From: Luteimonas yindakuii
GTDB taxonomy: Bacteria > Pseudomonadota > Gammaproteobacteria > Xanthomonadales > Xanthomonadaceae
Direction: 5' to 3'
NCBI RefSeq assembly: GCF_004803715.2
Contig: NZ_CP039383.2
Location: 620,001 to 684,000, forward strand
DNA length: 64,000 nucleotides
In this document: positions 38,788-47,777 of the stretch, in pieces
Numbering within the stretch: the stretch's first letter is position 1
How the letters are laid out: each line of letters opens with the position of its first letter
Translations under genes and position numbers: made by a program
Notes under the pieces: generated by a model
Seen by the model: the letters and a program-made list of their open reading frames with translations, nothing else
The model's database searches: none
Told to the model about the DNA's origin: nothing

Positions 38788-39168
38788 ATGTCCACTTTCG
38801 CACACTTCCCACGGTTCCTGCAGGCCTGCGCACTGGCAAGCGTGCTGGCGCTCACAGCTTGCGCTACCGTTCCGCCGCCGACGTCCGAGGTCGCGACCGC
38901 GCAACAGGCCGTCACCCGCGCCGCCAGCGCCGATGCCGACCAGTACGCCTTCCAGGACATCGAACAGGCACGCGCGCTGCTGGCACAGGCGCAATCGGCC
39001 CTTGCCGCGGGCCGCGATGCCGAGGCCCGTTCGGCCGCGCTGTCGGCGGCGGCGCTCGCCGACCTCGCCGCAGCCCGCAGCCGCGAGGCAGTCGCGCAGG
39101 CGGAACTCGCCCGTCACCGCGCCCAGATCACCGACCTGCGCCGCCAGTTGCAGATCGACGAGGAATGA
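38788..39168 (+). CDS. DUF4398-type lipoprotein
   Basis: 126 residues. A signal peptide ends in the lipobox LTAC (Cys about 24), so it is lipidated, probably at the outer membrane. The rest is Ala-rich helical repeats (DADQYAFQDIEQARALLAQA, AAGRDAEARSAALSAAALAD) typical of DUF4398. Its stop overlaps a possible start of the next gene. In relatives such proteins are followed by an OmpA-domain gene. Confidence 0.8.
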   Translation: MSTFAHFPRFLQACALASVLALTACATVPPPTSEVATAQQAVTRAASADADQYAFQDIEQARALLAQAQSALAAGRDAEARSAALSAAALADLAAARSREAVAQAELARHRAQITDLRRQLQIDEE

Positions 39169-39170
39169 AC

Positions 39171-39755
39171 ATGAAAGCCATTTCAGTGCTGCCCTTCCTC
39201 CTGCTGGCCGCTGTCGCAGGCTCCGCTGCGGCGCAGGCCATCGACGAGACCGACATGCTGGGCCGGCGCCTGCAGGCCCTCGAGATGGATCCCGCCACCA
39301 GCGGTTTCGCCCAGCTCGAACGGTTGCAGGCCCGCCAGGCCATCGATGCCTACGTCAATGCGCGCGCGCGCGACCGCGACGCGCTGCGGCAGGTGGCCGG
39401 CTGGCGCGTGGATACCGCCGAAACCGCCGCGCGTAGCGAGGCGCTGCGTCGCGAGATCGATCGCCTGGACCGCACCCGTGCGGACCTGCTGGTCGAGGCC
39501 AGTCGCCAGGAGGCCGCGCGGGCACGCGCCGAGGCCGAGCGCCTGCGCATCCAGGCGCAGATCCAGGCGGAGGAGACGGCCCGCCTGCGTGCTGCCGCCG
39601 ATTCCGAGCTGACCGCCCGCCAGCAGGCCGAGACCGTGCTTGAGGGCGTGGCGAGCGACCAGGCGGCGAAGCTGCGGGCCGCACGTGCGCGTGATGCCGA
39701 GCTCGCCCGTCGCGAAGCCGAGCTGCTGCGCCAGGCCGAGCAGGACGGCGACTGA
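39171..39755 (+). CDS. Secreted coiled-coil protein, partner of the DUF4398 lipoprotein; lacks OmpA domain
   Basis: 194 residues: a Sec signal (FLLLAAVAGSAAAQA) then a long charged coiled coil (QEAARARAEAERLRIQAQIQ and so on). Relatives next to DUF4398 lipoproteins carry a C-terminal OmpA peptidoglycan-binding domain; this one stops where it should begin, and I find no OmpA sequence in the next 380 bases. ATG at 39171 has GAGG at a good distance; an alternative ATG at 39165 overlaps the upstream stop (ATGA). It may be a degenerate remnant or a genuinely short form. Confidence 0.72.
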   Translation: MKAISVLPFLLLAAVAGSAAAQAIDETDMLGRRLQALEMDPATSGFAQLERLQARQAIDAYVNARARDRDALRQVAGWRVDTAETAARSEALRREIDRLDRTRADLLVEASRQEAARARAEAERLRIQAQIQAEETARLRAAADSELTARQQAETVLEGVASDQAAKLRAARARDAELARREAELLRQAEQDGD

Positions 39756-40139
39756 GCTGGAGCCGGGGCGCTCAGGCCGGGTTCAATAAAATCAAGAGGT
39801 TGGGTGAATGGGGTCGCGCCGCGCGATGGCGCCGCGATTACCCTCAAAGACCGCCGAAGTGGAAGTTGCCCGCGGTCGCAAAGTGATGACGCACACCCTT
39901 GCCCGGGTTGTGGCCGAGGAGTAGGGTCGATTCGAAGCGGTGCCACTGCGGTACCGCCGTCCAGGCCACTGCATATGTCGTACGTGCCCATCGCCCCAGC
40001 CGCCCCAGCCCGCCCAACGGCGACGCTGCGGTACGGGGCGGCTGGGCGTACGCGGTGTGGTCTGACCCCCAGGAACGCCCCGGTCTTCGCCGGGGCGTTC
40101 CTGTCTGTGCAACAGAGCTGCTGACAGGAGGCTTCCATC
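39756..40139. other. Atypical 384-base intergenic region with strong hairpin
   Basis: No gene is supported. It contains a short A-rich stretch (ttcaataaaatcaagagg) unlike the surrounding DNA, a repeated gccccagcc motif near 40000, and a perfect 12-bp stem (ggaacgccccgg/ccggggcgttcc, 40072-40101). It may hold remnants of decayed or mobile sequence. Confidence 0.5.
40072..40101 (+). terminator. Hairpin 39 bases before ydcH
   Basis: A 12-bp perfect stem with a six-base loop, followed by tgtctgtgc. It probably terminates transcription from the left before the YdcH gene. Confidence 0.55.
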
Positions 40140-40361
40140 ATGTTCGAAGGGCAACCCCAGGCCGAAATCGAAGCGGTGTTCCAGGCCAACCCGGAGTTCC
40201 GGCGCCTGTACCACCATCACAAGGAACTGGACAAGAAAGTCATGGATGCCGAACTCGGCGTGCTGCCGATCGATGAAACGACCCTGGCGCAGATGAAGCG
40301 CGAAAAGCTCCACGCCAAGGACCGACTGGTCCGCATGTACGACACCTTGCAGAACCACTGA
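40140..40361 (+). CDS. YdcH-family small protein (DUF465)
   Basis: 73 residues, a single two-helix charged protein (EFRRLYHHHKELDKKVMDAE and TLAQMKREKLHAKDRLVRMY) typical of YdcH/DUF465. Its function is not established. The ribosome site AGGAGG is perfect. It is framed by two strong inverted repeats. Confidence 0.88.
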   Translation: MFEGQPQAEIEAVFQANPEFRRLYHHHKELDKKVMDAELGVLPIDETTLAQMKREKLHAKDRLVRMYDTLQNH

Positions 40362-40372
40362 GCGCGTCCCTA

Positions 40373-40418
40373 CCCGCGGGCGGCACCGGTTCCCTCGTCG
40401 GCCGGTGCCGCCCGCGGG
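40373..40418. terminator. Perfect 17-bp inverted repeat after ydcH
   Basis: cccgcgggcggcaccgg (40373-40389) pairs perfectly with 40402-40418 around a 12-base loop, starting 12 bases after the ydcH stop. It lacks a T-run but is very stable, so it may stop transcription or act as an RNA-processing site. Confidence 0.6.
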
Positions 40419-40436
40419 GTATCCGCGGGACGGGAG

Positions 40437-40445
40437 TGCGATAAT
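40437..40445 (+). promoter_or_regulatory. Likely extended -10 promoter for cbs
   Basis: TGC followed by GATAAT (40440-40445) lies 29 bases before the cbs ATG; an extended -10 needs no strong -35. Confidence 0.5.
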
Positions 40446-40473
40446 CGCGGGTCCGCATCACGGCCGCGATCCC

Positions 40474-41850
40474 ATGCCCATCCACGCTTCCGTTCTCGAC
40501 CTCATCGCCGACACGCCCATCGTCAAGGCCCAGCGCCTCGATACCGGCGTGTGCGAGCTCTACTTCAAGCTCGAGAACCAGAACCCGGGCGGCTCCATCA
40601 AGGACCGCATCGGCATGAGCATGATCGAAGCCGCCGAGGCGCGTGGCGATATCCGGCCCGGCGACACCCTGGTCGAGGGCACGGCGGGCAATACCGGCAT
40701 TGGCCTGGCGCTGGTGGCGCAGCAGAAGGGCTACCGGCTGGTGCTCGTCGTCCCCGACAAGATGAGCCGCGAGAAGATCTTCAACCTCAAGGCGATGGGC
40801 GCGGAGGTCGTGCTGACCCGTTCCGACGTCGCCAAGGGCCATCCGGAGTACTACCAGGACCTCGCCGCGCGCATCGCCGCCGAGACCCCCGGCGCCTACT
40901 TCATCAACCAGTTCGGCAACCCCGACAACCCCGCCGCGCACGAGCACGGCACCGGCCCCGAGATCCTCCGGCAGATGGCTGACGTCGGCGGGCTGGACGC
41001 GATCGTGTTTGGCTGCGGCAGCTCCGGCACCATGACCGGCCTGTCGCGCTGCTTTGCCGAGCAGGCGCCCCATGTCGAGATGATCCTCGCCGACCCGGTC
41101 GGATCGATCCTCACCGAGTACATCAACGAGGGCACGCTCAGCGACAAGTCCGCCAGCTGGATGGTCGAGGGGATCGGCGAGGACTTCCTGCCGTCGATCT
41201 CGGACTTCTCGCGGGTGAAGAAGGCCTATGCGATCGGCGACAAGGAGAGCTTCCTCACCGCGCGCGAGCTGCTGGAGAAGGAGGGCATCCTCGGTGGCTC
41301 GTCCACCGGCACCCTGCTGGCCGCGGCGCTGAAGTACTGCCGCGAGCAGACCACGCCGAAGAAGGTGCTGGTGTTCGTCTGCGACACCGGCAACAAGTAC
41401 CTGTCGAAGATGTACAACGACTACTGGATGCTGGACAACGGCTTCCTCGAGCGCGAGCAGCACGGCGACCTGCGCGACCTGATCCTGCGCCCGTACGCCC
41501 AGCGCGACACCGTGGTGGTGGCGCCGACCGACCTCCTCATCACCGCCTACCAGCGGATGAAGCTCTACGACGTGTCGCAGCTGCCGGTGATGGAGGGCGA
41601 CCGCCTGGTCGGTATCGTCGACGAATCCGACGTGCTGCTGCACGTCTACGGCGACGAGGCGCGGTTCCGCGACCCGGTGTCCACCGCGATGGTCAGCAAG
41701 CTCGACCGCCTCGACGTGAAGTCGCCGATCGAGGCACTGCTGCCGGTCTTCGATCGCGGCCAGGTGGCGATCGTCGTCGACGGCGAGCGCTTCCTCGGCC
41801 TGATCACCCGCATCGACCTGCTGAACTATCTGCGGCGGCGGGTGCAGTAG
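40474..41850 (+). CDS. cbs: Cystathionine beta-synthase
   Basis: 458 residues: a PLP fold-type II catalytic part with the Schiff-base Lys in NPGGSIKDRIGMSMIE and GTAGNTGIGLALVA for the PLP phosphate, then two CBS domains (about 335-458, with QLPVMEGDRLVGIVDESD). It condenses homocysteine and serine to cystathionine. With the gamma-lyase/synthase at 55.2 kb it supports reverse transsulfuration. CBS domains suggest regulation by an adenosyl ligand such as SAM, known for some family members. Confidence 0.94.
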   Translation: MPIHASVLDLIADTPIVKAQRLDTGVCELYFKLENQNPGGSIKDRIGMSMIEAAEARGDIRPGDTLVEGTAGNTGIGLALVAQQKGYRLVLVVPDKMSREKIFNLKAMGAEVVLTRSDVAKGHPEYYQDLAARIAAETPGAYFINQFGNPDNPAAHEHGTGPEILRQMADVGGLDAIVFGCGSSGTMTGLSRCFAEQAPHVEMILADPVGSILTEYINEGTLSDKSASWMVEGIGEDFLPSISDFSRVKKAYAIGDKESFLTARELLEKEGILGGSSTGTLLAAALKYCREQTTPKKVLVFVCDTGNKYLSKMYNDYWMLDNGFLEREQHGDLRDLILRPYAQRDTVVVAPTDLLITAYQRMKLYDVSQLPVMEGDRLVGIVDESDVLLHVYGDEARFRDPVSTAMVSKLDRLDVKSPIEALLPVFDRGQVAIVVDGERFLGLITRIDLLNYLRRRVQ

Positions 41851-41908
41851 GCACTGGTGCGTTCGTAGCGCCTGCTATCCTGCGCGACCCAAAGTTCCCC
41901 GAATCGCA

Positions 41909-43633
41909 ATGCACTCGGCTACCCCATTTGCAGCGGAACTACCCGTACCGCCGGCCCCGCGTCGTTTGGGGGAGCTTCTGGTTGCGGAGGGGCTCGTTAC
42001 CCACGCCGATGTTGCGAAGGCACTGACGTTCCAGCAGCAGTTTGGCGGGCGCATTGGCAGCATTCTGGTGCGCCTGGGCGCCGTCTCGGAAGAGTCGCTC
42101 CTTCCCGTCCTGGGCCGTCAGCTGGATATGCCGTTACTGGACTCGGCGGACTGGCCGGCAGAGCCCGAGATGTTCATGGCTGCGCTGTCGGCCACTGGGA
42201 TGCCGCCCGAGTGGTGGGTTGATCACGGCGTGGTGGCCTGGAAGACGAATGACGGCCGATTGTTGGCGGTGGCACGCGATCCACTGTCGCCACTGCTGAA
42301 CGAAGTACTTGAGCGCGAGCTGGGCGAGCAGGGCTGGGGTTGGTGCCTGGCTCGTGCCCAGGATGTGGATCGCCTGGTGGAACAACTGTCGCGTCGTCGT
42401 GGCGACCAAGATGTCGACAACGACGATGTCAGCCATCTGCGCGAATTGGCCGAGGAAGCCCCGGTCATCGAGCTGGTCAACAATATGTTGGCGCAGGCGA
42501 TGGACCAGCGTGCATCCGACGTGCACGTCGAACCCGAAGAGCAGCAGTTCAACGTCAGATTGCGCATCGACGGCATTCTGCACACGCGCATGACATTGCC
42601 AGCCAGCCGTTATCCGGCAGTGGCATCACGCATCAAGCTGATCTCCGGCATGGACATCGCCGAGCGACGTCTTCCGCAGGATGGGCGGCTTTCGGCTCGC
42701 GTAAGCGGCCGCGAGGTGGACATCCGCGTCTCGGCGGTCCCGGCTGTGCATGGGGAATCGCTGGTCATGCGCCTGCTGCCCAAGGAGCGTCAGGACCTCA
42801 GCCTTGAGCGCCTTGGCCTGTCGCCGCGTGACTTGCGCATGTTCCGCGGCTGGGCACGTGAGCCCCACGGCATCGTGCTGGTGACCGGTCCGACCGGCTC
42901 CGGCAAGTCGACCACCTTGTACGCAGTGCTGGAAGAAATGAACCAGCGCGACCGCAAGATGATCACGGTCGAGGATCCAGTCGAATACCAGGTGGGCGGT
43001 GTGACCCAGATCCAGGCAAATGCCGAGATCGGCTACACATTCGCGCGCGCCCTGCGCGCGATCCTGCGGCAGGATCCCGACGTCATCATGATCGGCGAGA
43101 TCCGCGATCTGGAAACCGCCGAGATCGCAGTGCAATCGGCGCTCACGGGTCATCTGGTGCTCTCCACGCTTCATACCAACGACGCTGTCAGCGCATTCAC
43201 GCGCCTTGTCGATATGGGGGTGGAACCCTTCCTGGTTGCGTCCAGCGTGCGCGCGGTGCAGGCGCAGCGCCTGGTGCGCCGCCTGTGTCCCGCGTGCAGC
43301 GCCGTCGACAACCCGTCGCTTGCCTCCGTTGAACAATCCATCGCCCCCTGGGTCGAGGACAAGAGTGCCGCAAACTGGCGCCGCGCAGTCGGGTGTTCCG
43401 CGTGCCAAGGCACGGGGTATCGCGGGCGGCTGGGCATTTATGAACTCGTTGACGTGACGCCGGCCATGCAGGAGCTGGTCATGCAACAGGCCACTACCGA
43501 GCGCATGCGCGAGCAGGCCGACAGTGAAGGTGCGCGCACACTGCGCGTGGACGGCCTGCTGAAAGCGCGCCAGGGCCTGACGACGGTTGAGGAAGTCGCG
43601 CGCGTCACCGGCGGCATGCCGGCGGACGCCTGA
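41909..43633 (+). CDS. gspE: Type II secretion ATPase
   Basis: 574 residues, first gene of an eleven-gene xps-order cluster. Walker A is GPTGSGKSTTLYAV, Walker B QDPDVIMIGEIRDLETAE, and the His box is STLHTNDAV. The zinc-binding loop is C-P-A-C ... C-S-A-C (LCPACSAVDN, GCSACQGTGYRGR). N-terminal domains resemble XpsE. It powers pseudopilus assembly with GspL and GspF in the inner membrane. A single base separates it from gspF. Confidence 0.95.
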   Translation: MHSATPFAAELPVPPAPRRLGELLVAEGLVTHADVAKALTFQQQFGGRIGSILVRLGAVSEESLLPVLGRQLDMPLLDSADWPAEPEMFMAALSATGMPPEWWVDHGVVAWKTNDGRLLAVARDPLSPLLNEVLERELGEQGWGWCLARAQDVDRLVEQLSRRRGDQDVDNDDVSHLRELAEEAPVIELVNNMLAQAMDQRASDVHVEPEEQQFNVRLRIDGILHTRMTLPASRYPAVASRIKLISGMDIAERRLPQDGRLSARVSGREVDIRVSAVPAVHGESLVMRLLPKERQDLSLERLGLSPRDLRMFRGWAREPHGIVLVTGPTGSGKSTTLYAVLEEMNQRDRKMITVEDPVEYQVGGVTQIQANAEIGYTFARALRAILRQDPDVIMIGEIRDLETAEIAVQSALTGHLVLSTLHTNDAVSAFTRLVDMGVEPFLVASSVRAVQAQRLVRRLCPACSAVDNPSLASVEQSIAPWVEDKSAANWRRAVGCSACQGTGYRGRLGIYELVDVTPAMQELVMQQATTERMREQADSEGARTLRVDGLLKARQGLTTVEEVARVTGGMPADA

Positions 43634-43634
43634 C

Positions 43635-44834
43635 GTGCTGTTCCGCTACGAAGCCGTCGATCGCAGCGGCGCCAACGCCTCGGGCACCATCGAGGAGACC
43701 GGGGAACGCGAGGCCATGCGCCGGCTGACGACGTCCGGATTGACCGTCTTCTCACTCGTGCCGCAGCGGGAGGGTTGGTGGGCCGGCCGGCGGCGTGGTA
43801 AGCCGGGCAATCGCGAACTGCAACTGATACTTCAGGAATTCACCACACTGCTTGAGGCGGGAGTGGCCCTGGTAACAGCGCTGTCTTCGCTTGCACGCTC
43901 CAGCCACCATCCGGGCCTGACGGGTGCCTTCTCCAGCATGGAAAAGCAGGTGCGTCGTGGCGAGAGCTTCTCAACCGCGATGCGAGCTTCGGCGCTGGAG
44001 GTGCCGGAGTATTTCCATCAGCTGGTACAGGCAGGCGAGGCAACCGGCCGCCTGCCCGAATCCCTGCGTAGCGGTGTAGAGCAATTCGAATACGACCAGC
44101 GTGTGCGACAGGAGATGCGGGGAGCGCTGATCTACCCCAGCGTCCTGGTGGGCTCGGGCTTCGCGGCGGTGGGCATCATCTTCATGTGGGTGGTGCCACG
44201 GTTTGGCGGCATGCTCGCGCAGCACGGCGACCAGATGCCGACGATGTCGCGTTGGACCATCGCCACCGGAGTCTGGTTGAGCGAGCACGCGAGCCTGGTG
44301 GGAGTTGTGTTGCTCGCACTGGCACTGGCCGTGCGCGCGATCGTGCGGAGACCTGCCGTACGCGAGGCCTTCCAGGAGAACGCCGCGCGCCTGCCCGTGC
44401 TCGGTGATTGGCTGGTCGAGGCGGAAGTGGGGCGATGGGCCGGCACATTGTCGGCGCTGCTCGTGGGCAGGGTCGAGTTGATTCGCGCGCTCGGATTGGC
44501 TGCCGGATCCGTGCGTCTTGGCTTCCTGCGGTCACGCCTCACGCGCGTAGCGCAGGCGGTGAAGAGCGGTAGCAGTCTCTCTGCGGCGCTGCGCGAACAC
44601 CGTGCCCTCAATCCCACCGGATACGACCTTGTGGCCGTGGGCGAAACCAGTGGCGAGCTACCAAAACTGCTTGCCGCGCTTGCACGGCTCTACGAAACAA
44701 CAGGCCGTGACCGCATGAAGCGCGCGCTACAATTGATCGAACCGCTCGCGATCATTGTCATCGGCGCCGTGATCGGCACCATCGTTACGGCCATCATTCT
44801 GGCGATCACCAGCGTCAACGACGTCCCCCTCTGA
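43635..44834 (+). CDS. gspF: Type II secretion inner-membrane platform protein
   Basis: 399 residues with two T2SSF cytoplasmic helical domains and three membrane segments. Starts at GTG 43635, one base after the gspE stop. VLFRYEAVDRSGANASGTIE and ETSGELPKLLAALARLYETT match the family. It forms the rotor platform contacted by GspE. Confidence 0.93.
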   Translation: MLFRYEAVDRSGANASGTIEETGEREAMRRLTTSGLTVFSLVPQREGWWAGRRRGKPGNRELQLILQEFTTLLEAGVALVTALSSLARSSHHPGLTGAFSSMEKQVRRGESFSTAMRASALEVPEYFHQLVQAGEATGRLPESLRSGVEQFEYDQRVRQEMRGALIYPSVLVGSGFAAVGIIFMWVVPRFGGMLAQHGDQMPTMSRWTIATGVWLSEHASLVGVVLLALALAVRAIVRRPAVREAFQENAARLPVLGDWLVEAEVGRWAGTLSALLVGRVELIRALGLAAGSVRLGFLRSRLTRVAQAVKSGSSLSAALREHRALNPTGYDLVAVGETSGELPKLLAALARLYETTGRDRMKRALQLIEPLAIIVIGAVIGTIVTAIILAITSVNDVPL

Positions 44835-44856
44835 ACAGATTTACCGGAGTTCCCGC

Positions 44857-45294
44857 ATGCGCGCCCCGTCCCGATCTGCTGGCTTCACCCTGCTGGAAAT
44901 GCTGGTGGTGCTGGTCCTTATCGGCCTGATCGCCAGCCTGGTCGGCCCGCGGCTGTTCAGCCGTGTCGACGCATCCAAGGTGCAGGTGGCCGAGACCCAG
45001 ATCCGCATGCTGCGCGGTGCGGTCGAGACCTACAGGCTCGAGGTCGGACGGCTGCCTACGGATGAAGAGGGGCTGTCGGTCCTGTTCAGGGCGCCGTCGG
45101 ACGAGCGCGCTCGCGCCCGCTGGCGCGGCCCTTATCTCGACGAGGCGGTCCCCGAGGACCCATGGAACCGCCCGTACCTGTACTCCATTCCCGGCCCCGA
45201 TGGCATGGGTTTCGCGCTGTACTCCCTGGGTGCCGATGGCGAACCGGGCGGCGAGGGCAACGATGCCGACGTGGGTTTCCTGCCCCCGCGCTGA
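44857..45294 (+). CDS. gspG: Type II secretion major pseudopilin
   Basis: 145 residues. Class III leader ends at SAG, followed by FTLLEMLVVLVLIGLIASLV, with Phe+1 and Glu+5, so it is processed by a prepilin peptidase (none in the window). The C-terminus has the Ca2+-binding loop region with WNRPYLYSIPGPDGMGFALY. It makes the pseudopilus shaft. Confidence 0.94.
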   Translation: MRAPSRSAGFTLLEMLVVLVLIGLIASLVGPRLFSRVDASKVQVAETQIRMLRGAVETYRLEVGRLPTDEEGLSVLFRAPSDERARARWRGPYLDEAVPEDPWNRPYLYSIPGPDGMGFALYSLGADGEPGGEGNDADVGFLPPR

Positions 45295-45694
45295 CCGCGG
45301 CCGCCCCGTTGCCGGGTTCAGCCTGCTGGAGTTGCTGGTTGTCCTGTTCCTGATCAGCGTGATGGCCGCCATGGTCGCGCCTCGCCTGCAGCGCACCTAC
45401 CAGGCAATCGCCAGCAGTGGCGACCGCGCCGAGGTGCTGCGCAGCATCGAGCAACTTCCCTTCATCGCGCGGGCGCAGACACAGGCGTTGTCACTCCGGC
45501 CGGGGAATGCCTCGGAGGCGGAACTCACGGAGCTGCTTGCGCTGCCGGAGGGCTGGTTGGTTGCGCCGGTCACTGCGCTGCGCGTGGAGATCAATGGTTT
45601 TTGCCACCCGGCCGTGCTGCGCGTGAGTGGTGCGGGCACGGTCGAGGACTGGGCGCTTGCAGCGCCCGACTGTGGGGTGAGCGATGCGCCCTGA
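45263..45694 (+). CDS. gspH: Type II secretion minor pseudopilin H
   Basis: 143 residues. The hydrophobic start is GFSLLELLVVLFLISVMAAM. The only in-frame start is ATG 45263, overlapping gspG by 32 bases and giving a 17-residue leader before the cleavage Gly. Tight overlap is typical of this operon. Confidence 0.85.
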   Translation: MPTWVSCPRADRGRPVAGFSLLELLVVLFLISVMAAMVAPRLQRTYQAIASSGDRAEVLRSIEQLPFIARAQTQALSLRPGNASEAELTELLALPEGWLVAPVTALRVEINGFCHPAVLRVSGAGTVEDWALAAPDCGVSDAP

Positions 45695-46100
45695 CCAGCG
45701 GGGATTCTCGCTGCTGGAAGCCGTGGTCGCGCTGGCGATCCTGGCTGCTGCCGGCCTGGCGCTGTTCGCGGCAATGAGCCAGTCGATGCAGATGGTCGGT
45801 CGCGCCGAGGACTCGCGCACAGCCGACGCCGCCATGCGCAACGCCCTGGCCTGGGTGGAACAGCTCAATCCCACCGAGTCACCGAAGGGCGAACTGCAGT
45901 TTCCGCCGTACACGGTGTCGTGGACCTCGACCTTGCTGGAACCGGCTCGTCCCTCCGCCACTGGCTACCTCGCGCCCGGCCTGCACGACGTCGGGCTCCA
46001 CCGGCTGCAATTGACGCTACGCCGCGATGGCGCCCTGATCCGCGAGTTCGACGTGCGCAAGGTCGGCTACCGCCAGGTCCGGGCGCCGGCGGAGCTGTGA
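45684..46100 (+). CDS. gspI: Type II secretion minor pseudopilin I
   Basis: 138 residues; leader MRPDQRG then FSLLEAVVALAILAAAG. Overlaps gspH by 11 bases. Part of the pseudopilus tip with H, J and K. Confidence 0.9.
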   Translation: MRPDQRGFSLLEAVVALAILAAAGLALFAAMSQSMQMVGRAEDSRTADAAMRNALAWVEQLNPTESPKGELQFPPYTVSWTSTLLEPARPSATGYLAPGLHDVGLHRLQLTLRRDGALIREFDVRKVGYRQVRAPAEL

Positions 46101-46102
46101 CC

Positions 46103-46729
46103 ATGCCGTCGAGATCACCACCGCTGCTGCGCCGGAACATGCGCGGTTTCTCCCTGCTCGAGGCCATCGTCACCCTGGTGGTGGTGTCGCTGATCGTGAC
46201 CGTGCTGATGCAGGCACTCGCACAGGCGTTGGACATGCGTGAGCGGCTGCTGCGCCACCAGCGTCAGTCGCGCACCGCGGCGCTGCAGGAGCAGTGGTTC
46301 CGGGACAGCGTGTCCAGCGCGCTGTCCGACCTTCCGGACGCGCTCGGTCACCTGGAAGGCGAGGCCGGTGTGCTCAACGTCCTCACCTCTGCGCCGCTTG
46401 TGGGCCAAGGTTTATCACGGGTGCGCTGGGAGGTGGTCGAGGCCAGCGAAGGTCTGGCCCTTGCTTACGATGGCCCGGGTTGGGCCGGTGTGGTCGTGCC
46501 GTCGCCCTTGCGCGAGGCACGCTTCAGCTACATGGATCGCGAAGGCGGATGGCACAGTGACTGGGCGCCCGAGGTTCCGGCCGACGCAGCTCCCGGAACC
46601 GTGCCAATGCTGCCTCGCATGGTGCGCTTCCAGGCCGAGACCACGCGCGGCGAAATGACCTGGCTGGTGCCGGTACGAAGCGAGCCCTATGTGCCGCAGC
46701 GAATGCGCGTGGGCAGCGATGGCATCTGA
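46103..46729 (+). CDS. gspJ: Type II secretion minor pseudopilin J
   Basis: 208 residues; leader ends RNMRG before FSLLEAIVTLVVVSLIVTVL. Starts two bases after the gspI stop. Length and order match XpsJ. Confidence 0.9.
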   Translation: MPSRSPPLLRRNMRGFSLLEAIVTLVVVSLIVTVLMQALAQALDMRERLLRHQRQSRTAALQEQWFRDSVSSALSDLPDALGHLEGEAGVLNVLTSAPLVGQGLSRVRWEVVEASEGLALAYDGPGWAGVVVPSPLREARFSYMDREGGWHSDWAPEVPADAAPGTVPMLPRMVRFQAETTRGEMTWLVPVRSEPYVPQRMRVGSDGI

Positions 46730-47777
46730 ACCGCGCCGCCAGCAGGGTTTCATCCTGGCCATCACTCTCTGGCTGCTGGCCGGCATCGCGGTGGTCGTGG
46801 GGTTGATGACCTGGTGGGCGCAGGAGCAGGTGCGTGGCGCTACCGTCGAGCGCGACCGGATCGAGGCCGAGGCCGCCATGCTGTCAACCGCCCAGACCGT
46901 GATCTACCTCGCGGTCACCCGCGATATGACTCGCGCCGGCATTCCCACCACGGCACTCGCCGATGACGAGCGCTCCATGCGCCTGCTTGACGAAATGGGT
47001 GGGCTGATGCGCGACCCCATCGGCGGCGAACTCTCGGTAGACGGTTCGGTGTACCTCGGTCTGGGCGACACCCGTTTCACGATCCAGGACGAGTCCGGCC
47101 TGTTCCCGCTGGTGTTTCCAAGCGACCAGCGCCTGGACGCCTTCCTCGTCAGCCAGGGCGTTCAGCGCGAGCTGATCCCGCGGCTGCGCGACACGCTGCT
47201 TGACTACATCGATGCCGACGACCTGCGGCGACTCAACGGCGCCGAGTCGCGGGAGTACCGCCAAGCGCGCCAGCCGGAGCCGCTCAACCGCCGACTGCTG
47301 CTCCCGGTGGAGCTTGACCGCGTGCTGGGTTGGGACGAACTGCCCGAAGCAGTGCGTCGCCGCCTGCCGGACCTGGTGACCACTTATTACGGCGGTGCCG
47401 TCAACCTCAATACTTCGCCGCCAGAGCTGCTGCCGATCCATCTGGGCGGCTGCCCCGAGACCTGCCAGCTGCTGGCCGAGCAGCGTACCCGCCGGCCTTT
47501 CGCCAACAGCGTGGAAGTGCTGTCCGCGGTGGGCGCGCGGCTGGAGGGCGACCCCGCCGTCGACTATCGCTACATGCCTGCCCAGGAGCTGCGTCTGACG
47601 GTGTGGGGCGGAACGGGCGCCGCTTTGCGCATGCATGTACGATTGTCGCCCCTTGCCGATCAACGTGCGCCCTGGGCGGTCCTCGCGGCCTACCCGGTGC
47701 CCAGACCTGCCTCCGATGACCCTGCGCGAACGCCTGAGGGCGCTCTTTTTTCCGACCCGCAGACTGCTGACCGCTGA
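46719..47777 (+). CDS. gspK: Type II secretion tip pseudopilin K
   Basis: 352 residues. The helix after the leader is FILAITLWLLAGIAVVVGLM, without the Glu+5 of the other pseudopilins, as is normal for GspK, which sits at the very tip. Overlaps gspJ by 11 bases; its end overlaps gspL by 62. Confidence 0.88.
   Translation: MASEPRRQQGFILAITLWLLAGIAVVVGLMTWWAQEQVRGATVERDRIEAEAAMLSTAQTVIYLAVTRDMTRAGIPTTALADDERSMRLLDEMGGLMRDPIGGELSVDGSVYLGLGDTRFTIQDESGLFPLVFPSDQRLDAFLVSQGVQRELIPRLRDTLLDYIDADDLRRLNGAESREYRQARQPEPLNRRLLLPVELDRVLGWDELPEAVRRRLPDLVTTYYGGAVNLNTSPPELLPIHLGGCPETCQLLAEQRTRRPFANSVEVLSAVGARLEGDPAVDYRYMPAQELRLTVWGGTGAALRMHVRLSPLADQRAPWAVLAAYPVPRPASDDPARTPEGALFSDPQTADR

Noticed and set aside
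39756-40139. Insertion sequence remnant
   Set aside because: Atypical composition, but no transposase frame, terminal inverted repeats or target duplication could be shown.
40380-40473. SAM or other riboswitch before cbs
   Set aside because: Only a perfect inverted repeat and a promoter-like site are visible; no known riboswitch fold recognised.
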